Shown here one piece after another: positions 25,536-35,739 of a DNA stretch of 64,000 nt (position 1 is the first letter of the stretch; each line of letters begins with the position of its first letter). This DNA is from Amaurobius ferox (taxonomy: Eukaryota; Arthropoda; Arachnida; Araneae; Amaurobiidae): positions 111,784,427-111,848,426 of the forward strand of contig OX578146.1 of assembly GCA_951213105.1 (NCBI GenBank), written 5' to 3'. The notes beneath the pieces were generated by a model. That model searched no databases. It saw nothing but the letters and a program-made list of their open reading frames with translations, and had not been told where the DNA came from. Position numbers and translations under genes: made by a program.

Positions 25536-26505
25536 TATAATCCCCTAATCAGCGAACAAGAATACTCGCCATATTTTGAATGAAAAATATTTAATTTATA
25601 ATTCCCACAAAACGACAGGTACTATAAAAAAGCTGAAGTACCGTGCTTATCCTGCGTTACTGCGTCAAATTCTAATAAATCCCACTGTGAGTCTGCTATT
25701 GGTCACTTACAACTGCCCCTTCCAAGTTCTTTACAAGTGAGTCTTTCAAACAAGACTAAATTTAAAAAATATAAACTTCATAAATGCGGCATGCACGTAA
25801 ATATACAGAGTTTTTCTTGGAGAAAAACAAGCGCAACCTCACTTGTTTAAGTAATTCAGTAACTGCGGTAGAATAATACACGGGGCTGAAGATAGGAGAA
25901 AAGTTGTCACTGCCGCTGAGAGAAATAAAAGAAGGAAAGCCAATGAGGTAGGGAAACGTGAGGCAGGATACTATGAATGAATGCTAAAAACAACAGAAGA
26001 AAGAAAGATTAGTAGAAAATAAAGAATGAACGGAAAGAAAACAAGGCTGTAAGAGAACGGATAGCAGAACGAATACAAATTGAATAGTAAGTAAACCTAC
26101 TAAAACGGCAACAAAGGGACATGAAACGTTTAAACCAGTTGTAACAAATACAAACAAGAAATAATAAATAGAAAATAATTGAAAATGACGGCAAACAATT
26201 AGAAACATAACAAAAAAAAAAACGAAAATCAAATATGAAGTAACCAACTGGCTTCGGAGGCCATATGAGATAACTTTGTCAAATTAAATGGTTGAAAAAT
26301 AACAAAAATCCGAAAAAACAGACAAATAATCAAAAAATGAAGGAAACAAACTAGAATGAAAAAAACTATACCAGAGATTTTCAAGAGAAAAGGAAAAAGG
26401 GACAATGACGGTAAAATTTGGGGATCATCCATAAGCTGAGAAAAAATTGAATTTTCAGAGCAAGATGCTGAAGCCCAAATAAAAGAACGATTACGTTTTT
26501 AGTTC
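25536..26505. other. Purine-rich AT DNA without a supported gene
   Basis: 25870-26430 is strongly A/G-biased on the plus strand, which creates long minus-strand frames rich in Phe, Leu and Ser. Composition alone explains these; no domain is seen. Confidence 0.35.
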
Positions 26506-27230
26506 ATCATACTAAGTAATAGTATAGAGAAAATATTATTTTCACGAAAATCGAGAATTTGATGCCAATACCTCTTGAACACATTTTGACTATTTTTGAG
26601 TGCTGTCTGTGGTCGATTTTTTGTGTACATGATAGCAGCCTCAAATCTTAATTGATTTTCACAAAACTTAAATTCCGGCTATGTTATCAAAAAATCTAGA
26701 ACTAGATAGATTTTTTTTTAATTCGAGCTAAAACTTCGAAATTTATTCAAAATTTTATTTTTATTTTGAACATGCCAGCATAGGACAAAATTTCACATAA
26801 TCATGCATAAAAACTTTATTTATAGCTCACTGACCACGAGACTTTATAATAGTTTCAATCACTGCTGTAAAAAATAGCCGCGATACAATGATTTTTGTTC
26901 GTGACAGCATTAGCCCCCCCCCCCCCGTTTGAGGAGCAAGTTACCTCCCCCCCCCCCAGGGTATACATTGTCAAGTATAGTATCAATCGAAAGATTTTGT
27001 AAAGCCTTTAACCCTTGCAGTCCCGTGATGCCAATTGGAATCAGATTATTAGTATTAAAAATAAATATTTGAGACTGAAAGGGTTAAAAGTGAAGGGTAA
27101 CACCCTATAGTTGAAATCATTTGGACCCACGATACTGATTTTTTAAATTTTTTCTTGTAAAATTTGAAAAAAAAATTAATTCTGGTATGAGAGAGTCAAG
27201 TTAAGTCACACTCCAGTAAATTTATTTGCT
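26506..27230 (-). repeat. Family C repeat copy with poly-C tracts and an inserted 72-bp element
   Basis: The left end has a small palindrome (ATACTA-AGTAA-TAGTAT near 26508-26524). The internal order equals the other C copies: TTTTTGAGTGCTGTCTGTGG, GATAGCAGCC, ATCTAGAACTAGAT, AACATGCCAGCA, then two C-runs at about 26914-26958, ACATTGTCAAGTATAG and AAAGTGAAGGGTAA. It is interrupted at the AAAGTGAAGG block by a TTAA-flanked miniature element. Confidence 0.7.
27008..27087. mobile_element. 72-bp piggyBac-like miniature element in a TTAA site
   Basis: The insert 27012-27083 is flanked by TTAA at 27008-27011 and 27084-27087. Its ends are CCCTTGCAGTC and the complement of CCCTTTCAGTC (10 of 11). 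Paralogous family C copies show the empty site: CTTTTAAAGTGAAGG near 3430, CTTTAAAGTGAAGG near 6932 and CCTTAAAGTGAAGG near 47495. TTAA targeting and CCCTTT-type ends are marks of piggyBac-type elements. It has no coding capacity and is close to the minimum size for two transposon ends. Confidence 0.8.
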
Positions 27231-27547
27231 TGTACCAAATGGCAGTTTTTCTGGCTCGTAACAACTAGTGTGAATATTTAAATAAGCTACGCATTAGAAT
27301 GATATGCATGTCTTGATGATCAGATCATCATTTGAATTTGAAAAGAAAAAATACTTGGATAATTTCACGTCTTTTTTCATCCAAATTCGATATTTGCTGC
27401 CGAAATCTAAATAAAATTTTTCTTGCTTCTGCCATTTCTAAATATGAAATATTTAAACAATTTTTAAAAATGTGGTTTTAAAAAAATCATGTTATTTAAG
27501 GCATTAACGAAATTTTGGGTTTTCAGGACGTTTTTGCAGATAATTAA

Positions 27548-28546
27548 TAAACAAGAAAGATCAATCATGCATAAAGCATTGATTATGAAACACTTTCTAA
27601 CTTCAATCCAATTTTATACAAACATCTCTAAAATGCGATCCATTCCTCGGTAATATTTTTTAAATTATCACAATACTACATTAATTTATTATATTTGAAA
27701 ACTTCATCGAAAAAATGAACTTCATTCAAATGACGGCATTGAAACATAAATTGCCTGGTTTAAACATCGCTAAAATGCGATACATTCCTCTGTGATATTT
27801 TTAAAATTATCATAACACTACAATAATTTATTATATTTGAAAACTTCGAAAACAAATGAACTTTATTCAAATGACGTCATCGAAATACAAATCGTCTCTA
27901 TATAAAAGCAGCATTTCATTCATAAACATTCTTTCAATCGTTTCATTCATCACAATACTATAATAATTTATTTTATTTAAAAATTTAAAAAATTGTTATC
28001 TACCGTATTTATTTTAAGATGTGAAACCTTTCTCATATATAAAATAATTAAACTCTTGTAAAGACATTTATTATATAATATATCTCGTTTTTCTTTCTGG
28101 GGGATATAATGAGAGTCAGAATTTAATTGAATTTGTTTTTCTCCCTATATTAAATAATTTTTATTTAAAAAACTACCTAACATATTTTACCGAATTTTTT
28201 TTTTATATATTTTATGGGATAATTTGAATATTTCTTAAAATTTTCGAAGAAATTTGTGAATTTTAAATTCGCTTAAAAAATGTTTGAAACATTAGGTCCC
28301 ATAGGGTTCAATGTATTTCTTTTTTCAACCTGGGTTCAATAAAAAACTAATTGGGTGATATTATTCATTTATATTCCCATAGGTCCCACAGACCGTCTGA
28401 AAAACATACTAAAATTTCATTTTGATTAAGTCATTATTACGGCAGTTATCGTGCTAACGGACAGACAGACAATCAGACAGACAGACAGACAGACAGACAG
28501 AATGAACAAAGTTATAAACACTTTCAACTATGTTGTAAAGTGTTAA
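27548..28546 (+). mobile_element. Family A repeat, copy A1
   Basis: Left end AACAAGAAAGATCAATCATG, then an imperfect stem-loop (AATCATGC...GCATTGATT) and the subterminal segment ACACTTTCTAACTTCA. Later come a block with TCCCATAGGGTTCAATGTAT, CCACAGACCGTCTGAAAAAC and TTATCGTGCTAACGGACAGA, a (GACA)n microsatellite (28457-28500), and the 3' hairpin ACACTTTCAAC...GTTGTAAAGTGT followed by TTAA. The left subterminal segment is an inverted copy of the hairpin arm, as in family B. No open frame; non-autonomous. Confidence 0.75.
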
Positions 28547-29578
28547 TAAAAATTATTAATATAGTTTTATTAATTTTTAACTTTACACGGCATACTCAAG
28601 ATATGTGCCTCCGGTTGCGATTTAGTCAAGTTGTACATTAATTGCAGTTCTTGAAAGTAGTTTTGAATCAAATCATTTTAATAATAATAGTTTCCACGTG
28701 TGCAGTATGTTGTGAATTACAGTAACCGAAAATTAATGCATACATTTCAGTCTGAAACGATGTTTCGGCCAATAGCACTTCCCCTGACGATGCGAATTCT
28801 GCCAAGCGATGCCAGTTACCTTAGCAACCACTGTAGCAACCTTGACCTTGCAGTCCATTTACTAAGAAATTGCCTTTCCGGTACGAATTCGCCACCTCAT
28901 GCAGTTTGCAATGGAAACAGTAAATTAAGTTAAACAAAGCATTCTAACACGCGCTTTAGTTCATTCTGTTAAAGCTTGAAAGAACGATAATATATAGTCG
29001 ATGGAAGGAAATTCTATAGAATTTTAATATATGCATTCACCAGTGCATACCTATTGTCATAAATCTGACTTATTTAAAAGGTAGTTATTTACTAAAGTCA
29101 CTATATTTACTTTTCGTATTGATTCGATATGTTTTGTATATAAAACTTAATAAGTATCAATTTATTTTATATATAAAACTTAATAAAAATCAATTTGTTT
29201 TATATGTAAAACTTATGTAAAACTAAATAAGTGTCACTTTGTTTCGTATGTAGAACTTAATAAGTATCATTTTGTTTTGTATATAAAACTTAATAAATAT
29301 CAATTTGTTTGATAAGTATCTATCATCGAGGATTTTATGACAAAATACCAAAAAACTCCATAAAATAATAGCCACAAAACTTTATAATAGCATGCGTTCC
29401 AAATCTTTAAATCATTGTCTCAGAAAAAACACCAACATCAATGAACCGGTTTCATTCTTGTTACGGTCAGTTAGAGAAGCTTCAGGGAAGACAGTGTCTA
29501 CACAAATAATTTACTACCAAGTAACATTTTGTTATATATTATTATTGAAAACGAATATACAAAATGCTTTTTTCTTCT
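28547..29578. other. AT-rich DNA without a supported gene
   Basis: 28690-28940 is less AT-rich and holds a 77-codon frame that I do not recognise. 29120-29310 has four or five repeats of TTTATATRTAAAACTTAATAA-like segments about 45-50 bp apart. Confidence 0.35.
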
Positions 29579-31604
29579 TCTATATAATAAAAGGCAATGT
29601 CTGTGTGTCTGTCTGTGTGTCTGTGTGTCTGTCTTATACACTATACGTTTCGCGACCGCGCGTCGGAGAGCTACGAAATTTGGCAATCGGAGACCCGGGG
29701 GGGAGGGAAGGGGACACGTGAAAACCGATTTTTAAAATTTTAATTATTTTTTTATTTATTTAATGTTTTATGCGATTTCGACCGTTTTTTGCCCTTTTTG
29801 CCCTTTTTTCTCCACGATCCAGACATCGTAGAAAAAAACAAATTACACCATCGGAAAGAGCAGAGAATTTTGAGTAAAAATATATCAATTTCAAATCTGA
29901 ATTTCGATTTCTAATATTTTTTAAAGATTTTAAAACAAAAGTCACTTTTTGCTCAAGAAAACGATTTTTGGTTTTTAAATTCTCGCATCGTGAAAAGTAC
30001 TCATAATTTCGACTAATAATTTACATTTTCAGAAAGGTCAAACATCTGGCATTCTTACAAGTCCAATCTGGTCCAGAAATAATGAAAATTGCCTTTAGGA
30101 TGGCAATTTTAAAGACGCCATGATTTTAAATTTGTCGGCTACCGGCTCAGTTCCTCAACGGCATTTTCCCCCCATCCGCATTAGTTTCTTCCCCGTCTCC
30201 ATGGAGACCGCGCTTTCGGTTTTAACTGAATTACGAGCATAAGTGTTGTATACATCGGGCGAAATTATTATATTTATATGATATTTTAAATGGATATTTT
30301 TAAATGGATATTTTAAATAATTTAAATGATTGAATTATGGTGGTTTGAATTGTGGTGATGTATTTGAAATTATTATATTTATGGATTGGTGGAACGATAT
30401 GGTTGATTTTTTTATTTTAAATGGATATTTTAATTTATGGATATTTTAATTTATAGATATTTTAAATGGATATTTTAATTTTATGGCTATTTTAAATGAT
30501 GGAACGATGGAACGAGGATGGTGGAATTAAGAGCCTAGCATATGGTCGTTATAAATTTAAATTAGCGCGCGGGAAGTTAGCGCGCGAGAATTGCACTCGG
30601 TAGGCCTGGGTTCGATTCCCGCCACTGATGCGGAGTACGATCACCTTAAACATATGGGTCGATAATTCCTTCCGAGAGGTTGGTGGCAGGGAAAGGAGGG
30701 TACGGTCTCTGTGGATGCCTCCCCCACTGGGTCCTGGTCCAAATTGGGTGAATAAAAAGAAAGTTATGGAGATTGTCGCGGAGGGCGCGGTAGCCCAGTG
30801 GTTAGCGTGCGGGAATTTCACTCGGTAGGCCCGGGTTCGATTCCCTCCACTGACAAAACTGCTGCCGTGTTCACGCGGAGTACGATCACGTTAAACATGT
30901 GGGTCCGTAAGTCCTTCCGAGAGGTTGGTGGTAGAGGAAGGAGGGTACGCACCCTGTGGATGACTTTCCCACTGGGTTCCGGTCTAAATTGGGTGAATAA
31001 AAAGAAGGTTATGGAGATTGTCGCGGAGGGCGCGGTAGCCCAGTGGTTGGCGCGCGGGAATTGCACTCGGTAGGCTAGGGTTCGATTGCCGCCACTGCCA
31101 AAACTGCTGCCATTTTCACGCGGAGTACGATCACGTTAAACATGTGGATCCGTAAGTCCTTCCGAGAGGTTGTTGGTAGAGGAAGGAGGGTACGGACCCT
31201 GTGGATGCCTCCCCTACTGGGTTCCGGTCTAAATTGGGTGAATAAAAAGAAGGTTATGGAGATTGTCGCGGAGGGCGCGGTAGCCCAGTGGTTAGCGCTC
31301 GGGATTTGCACTAGGTAGGTCCGGGTTCGATTCCCGCCACTGCCAAAACTGCCGCCGTGTTCAGGCGGAGTACGATCACGTTAAACATGCGGGACCGTAA
31401 GTCCTTCCGAGAGGTTGGTGGTAGGGGAAGGAGGGTACGGTCCCTGTGGATGCCTCCCCCACTGAGTTCCTGTCTAAATTGGGTGGCACTTCCTGGTAGG
31501 TCGTTCCTTCTGGTAGGTCGCGCCAGCGAGTGTGCCACGGTTAGAATTTGCCACGGTCAGAATTTTCAAGGGTAGCGAACAGGCTGGTCGCCAAAGGCGG
31601 CTAG
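29579..31604 (+). mobile_element. Helitron-like unit 1 of a four-unit tandem array
   Basis: Starts TCTATATAATAAAAGGCAAT and ends with a short hairpin CGCC-AAA-GGCG just before CTAG (31601-31604), which are Helitron-type 5' TC and 3' CTRR ends. Next to the start is a (TGTGTC)n microsatellite, then CGCGACCGCGCGTCGGAGAG. Internal module type I (TCGGCTACCGGCTC near 30137, CTCCATGGAGACCGCG near 30197), a TTTTAAATGGATA-type minisatellite (30285-30500), and a SINE-monomer array with B boxes near 30609, 30834, 31078 and 31323. No Rep/helicase frame exists, so it is non-autonomous. The left flank base is T rather than the canonical A. Confidence 0.8.
30570..31560 (+). repeat. SINE-monomer array inside Helitron unit 1
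   Basis: Four tRNA-headed monomers at about 230-245 bp spacing, each reading AGGGCGCGGTAGCCCAGTGG (A box), GGTTCGATTCC or a near variant (B box), the SINE body, then TAAATTGGGTGAATAAAAAG and GTTATGGAGATTGTCGCGG as linker. The first monomer lacks most of its head. The linker replaces the usual SINE tail, so expansion was by tandem duplication, not by separate insertions. Many frames on both strands are translations of this array. Confidence 0.88.
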
Positions 31605-33387
31605 TAAATAATAAAAGGCAATGTCTGTGTGTGTGTCTGTGTGTCTGTGTGTCTGTCTGTCTTATACACTATACGTTTCGCGACCGCGCGTCGGAGAGCT
31701 ACGAAATTTTGCAATCGGAGACCCTGGGGGGTGAGAAGGGGACACGTGAAAACCGATTTTTAAAATTTTAATTATTTTTTTTGTTATTTAATGTTTTATG
31801 CGATTTCGACCGTTTTTTGACCTTTTTGCTCTTTTTTCTCCACGATCCGGACATCGTAGAAAAAAACAAATCACACCATCGGAAAGAGCAGAGAATTTCG
31901 AGTAAAAATATATCAATTTCAACTCTCAATTTCGATTTCTAATATTTTTTAAAGATTTTAAAACAAAAGTCACTTTTGGCTCAAAAAAACGATTTTTGGT
32001 TTTTAAATTCTCGCATAGTGAAAAGTACTCATAATTTCGACTAATAATTTACATTTTTAGAAAGCTGAAATATCTGGCATTCTTACAAGTCTAATTTGGT
32101 CCAGAAATAATAAAAATTGCCTTCAGGATCGCAATTTTAAAGACGCCATGATTTTAAATTTGTCGGCTACCGGCTCAGTTCTTCAACGGCATTTTCCTCC
32201 CATCCGCAGTAGTTTCTTCCCCGTCTCCATGGAGACCGCGCTTTCGGTTTTAAATGAATTACGAGCATAAGTGTTGTATACATCGGGCGAAATTATTATA
32301 TTTATATGATATTTTAAATGGATATTTTAAATAATTTAAATGATTGAATTATGGTGGTTTGAATTGTGGTGATGTATTTGAAATTATTATATTTATGGAT
32401 TGGTGGAACGATATGGATGATTTTTTGATTTTAAATGGATATTTTAATTTATGGATATTTTAATTTATAGATATTTTAAATGGATATTTTAATTTTATGG
32501 CTATTTTAAATGATAGAACGATGGAACGAGAATGGTGGAATTAAGAGCCTAGCATATGGTCATTATAAATTTAAATTAGCGCGCGGGAAGTTAGCGCGCG
32601 AGAATTGCACTCGGTAGGCCTGGGTTCGATTCCCGCCACTGATGCGGAGTACGATCACCTTAAACATATGGGTCGATAATTCCTTCCGAGAGGTTGGTGG
32701 CAGGGAAAGGAGGGTACGGTCTCTGTGGATGCCTCCCCCACTGGGTCCTGGTCCAAATTGGGTGAATAAAAAGAAAGTTATGGAGATTGTCGCGGAGGGC
32801 GCGGTAGCCCAGTGGTTAGCGTGCGGGAATTTCACTCGGTAGGCCCGGGTTCGATTCCCTCCACTGACAAAACTGCTGCCGTGTTCACGCGGAGTACGAT
32901 CACGTTAAACATGTGGGTCCGTAAGTCCTTCCGAGCGGTTGGTGGTAGAGGAAGGAGGGTACGGACCCTGTGGATGACTTTCCCACTGGGTTCCGGTCTA
33001 AATTGGGTGAATAAAAAGAAGGTTATGGAGATTGTCGCGGAGGGCGCGGTAGCCCAGTGGTTGGCGCGCGGGAATTGCACTCGGTAGGCTCGGGTTCGAT
33101 TCCCGCCACTGCCAAAACTGCCGCCGTGTTCAGGCGGAGTACGATCACGTTAAACATGCGGGACCGTAAGTCCTTCCGAGAGGTTGGTGGTAGGGGAAGG
33201 AGGGTACGGTCCCTGTGGATGCCTGCCCCACTGAGTTCCTGTCTAAATTGGGTGGCACTTCCTGGCCCTCCAAACAGTTACCTTACACTTTACTGGTAGG
33301 TCGCGCCAGCGAGTGTGCCACGGTTAGAATTTGCCAAGGTCAGAATTTTCAAGGGTAGCGAACAGGCTGGTCGCCAAAGGCGGCTAG
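31605..33387 (+). mobile_element. Helitron-like unit 2
   Basis: Joins unit 1 directly: CTAG at 31601-31604 is followed at once by TAAATAATAAAAGGCAATG. The 5' head (type beta: GAGACCCTGGGGGGTGAGAA) equals that of unit 4. The middle (module I, TTTTAAATGGATA minisatellite) equals unit 1 almost base for base from about 32300 to 33090. Three SINE monomers have B boxes near 32623, 32848 and 33096. The end CTAG is at 33384-33387. No protein frame. Confidence 0.8.
32585..33300 (+). repeat. SINE-monomer array inside Helitron unit 2
   Basis: Three monomers at about 225-245 bp spacing. The first two are near-identical to the first two of unit 1; the third fuses to the terminal SINE segment with GTTACCTTACACTTT. 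One monomer fewer than unit 1 explains the length difference between the units. Confidence 0.87.
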
Positions 33388-33407
33388 TCTTAAATAATAA
33401 AAGGCAA

Positions 33408-33440
<33 letters not shown>

Positions 33441-35739
33441 CTGTCTGTCTGTCTTATACACTATACGTTTCGCGACCGCGCGTCGGAGAGCTACGAAATT
33501 TGGCAATCGGACACCCGGGGGGGAGGGAAGGGGACACGTGAAAACCGATTTTCAAAATTCTAATTATTTTTTTATTTATTTAATGTTTTATGCGATTTCG
33601 ACCTTTTTTTGCCCTTTTTGCCCTTTTTTCTCCACGATCCAGACGTCGTAGAAAAAAACAACTCACACCATCGGAAAGAGCAGACAATTGTGAGTAAAAA
33701 TATATCAATTTCAAATCTCCATTTCGATTTCTAATATTTTTTAAAGATTTTAAAACAAAAGTCACTTTTGGCTCAAGAAAACGATTTTTGGTTTTTAAAT
33801 TCTCGCATCGTGAAAAGTACTCATAATTTCGACTAATAATTTACATTTTCAGAAAGGTCAAACATCTGGCATTCTTACAAGTCTAATCTGGTCCAGAAAT
33901 AATGAAAATTGCCTTCAGAATCGCAATTTTAAAGACGTCATGATTTTAAATTTCTCGCCGTTCCGCTCGGCGTTCCGTTCGTTTCTCCCTCGCTGAAGCA
34001 GGGAAGGTGGTGGGTGGGGACGTCAAGGTGGAGGTGACGTCACGGTTCTAAATAGAGCGCCTTTGCTCTATATAAATTATTATATTTATATTTTAAATGA
34101 TGGGACGATCTGGATTTTTTAAATGTATATTTTAACTTTTGGATATTTTAAATGGATATTTTAATTTTATGGATATTTTAAATGATGGAACAATGAAACA
34201 ATGGAATGAGGATGATGGAATTAAGCATATGGTCATTTTAAATTGCAAATTAGCGCGCGGGAAGTTAGCGGTAGGCCCGGGTTCGATTCCCGCCACTGCC
34301 AAAACTGCCGCCGTGTTTACGCGGAATACGATCACGTTAAATATGTGGGTCCGTAAGTCCTTCCGAGAGGTTGGTGGTAGGGGGAAGGAGGATACGGCCC
34401 CTGTGGATGCCTCCCCCACTGGGTTCCCGTCTAAATTGGGTGAATATGTAGAAAGTTATGGAGATTGTCGCGGAGGGCGCGGCAGCCCAGTGGTTAGCGC
34501 GCGGGAATTGCACTCAGTAGGCCCGGGTTCGATTCCCGCCACTGCCAAAACTTACGCCATGTTCACGCAGAGTACGATCACGTTAAACATGTGGGTTCGT
34601 GAGTCCTTCCGAGAGGTTGGTGGTAGGGGAAGGAGGGTACGGTCTAAATTGGGTGAATAAAAAGAAAGTTATGGAGATTGTCGCGGAGGGCGAAGTAGCC
34701 CAGTGGTTAGCGCGCGGAAATTGCACGCGGTAGGCCCGGGTTCGATTTCCGCCACTGACATGGAGTACGATCACGTTAAACATATGGGTCCGTATGTTTT
34801 TCCGAGAGGTTGGTGGTAGGGGAAGGAGGGTACGTTCCCTGTGGATGCCTCCCCCACTGGGTTCCGGTCTAAATTGGGTGGCACATCCTGGCCGTCCAAC
34901 CAGTTACCAGGCCCGGGTTCGATTCCCAAAATTGCCGCCGTGTTTACGCGGAGTACGAGCACGTTAAACATGTGGGTCCGTGAGTCCTTCCGAGAAGTTG
35001 GTGGTATTGGAAGGAGGGTACGGTCTAAATTGGATGAATAAAAAGAAAGTTATGGAGATTGTCGCGTAGGGCAAAGTAGCCCAACGGTTAGCACGCGGAA
35101 ATTGCACTCGGTAGGCCCGGGTTCGATTCCCAAAATTGCCGCCGTGTTTACGCGGAGTACGATCACGTTAAACATGTGGGTCTGTAAGTCCTTCCGAGAG
35201 GTTGGTGGTAGGGGAAGAAGGGTACGGTCCCTGTGGATGCTTCTCCCACTTGGTTCCGGTCTAAATTGGGTGAATAAAAAATAAGTTATGTAGAATATCG
35301 CGGAGGGTGAAGTGCCCCAGTGGTTAGTGCGCGGGATTTGCACTTGGTAGGCCCGGGTTCGATTCCCAAAATTGCCGAATAAAAATAAAGTTATGGAGAT
35401 TGTCGCGGATGGCACGGTAGCCCAGTGGTTAGCGCGCGGGAATTTCACTCGGTAGGCCCGGGTTCGATTCCCGCCATTGCCAAAACTGCAGCCGTGTTCA
35501 CGCGGAGTACGATCACGTTAAACGTGTGGGACTGCAAGTCCTTCCGAGAGGTTTGTGGTAGGGGAAGGAGGGTACGGTCTCTTTGGATGCCTCCCCCATT
35601 GGGTTCCGGTCTAAATTGTGTGGCACTTCCTGGCCTTCCAAGCAGTTACCTTACACCTTTCTGGTAGGTCGCGCCAACGAGTTTGCCACGGTCAGAATTT
35701 TCAAGGGTAGCGAACAGGCTGGTCGCCAAAGGCGGCTAG
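33388..35739 (+). mobile_element. Helitron-like unit 3
   Basis: Begins TCTTAAATAATAAAAGGCAA directly after the CTAG of unit 2, giving an exact CTAG|TC junction at 33387/33388. Head type alpha (CACCCGGGGGGGAGGGAAGG, as unit 1). Middle module II (CGTTCCGCTCGGCGTTCCG near 33959, GACGTCAAGGTGGAGGTGACG near 34019, TAGAGCGCCTTTGCTC near 34053). The largest SINE array follows, with seven B boxes. Ends CTAG at 35736-35739. Confidence 0.8.
34250..35670 (+). repeat. SINE-monomer array inside Helitron unit 3
   Basis: B boxes near 34279, 34526, 34739, 34916, 35119, 35356 and 35461. Several monomers are shortened: some skip from the B box directly to AAAATTGCCGCCGTG, and the one at 35356 is cut to about 100 bp. 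The mix of full and shortened monomers fits repeated unequal exchange. The 173-codon plus-strand frame 34139-34660 is a translation of this array. Confidence 0.87.

Noticed and set aside
25984..26432. Minus-strand frames rich in Phe, Leu and Ser that look like membrane proteins
   Set aside because: They follow from the strong purine bias of the plus strand and show no conserved pattern.
27548..28546. Family A as a piggyBac element because its hairpin end is followed by TTAA
   Set aside because: TTAA occurs on one side only, the other end has no matching TIR, and the hairpin/subterminal layout fits another class better.
28700..28933. 77-codon frame in a less AT-rich patch
   Set aside because: Not recognised and no supporting context; expression data would be needed.
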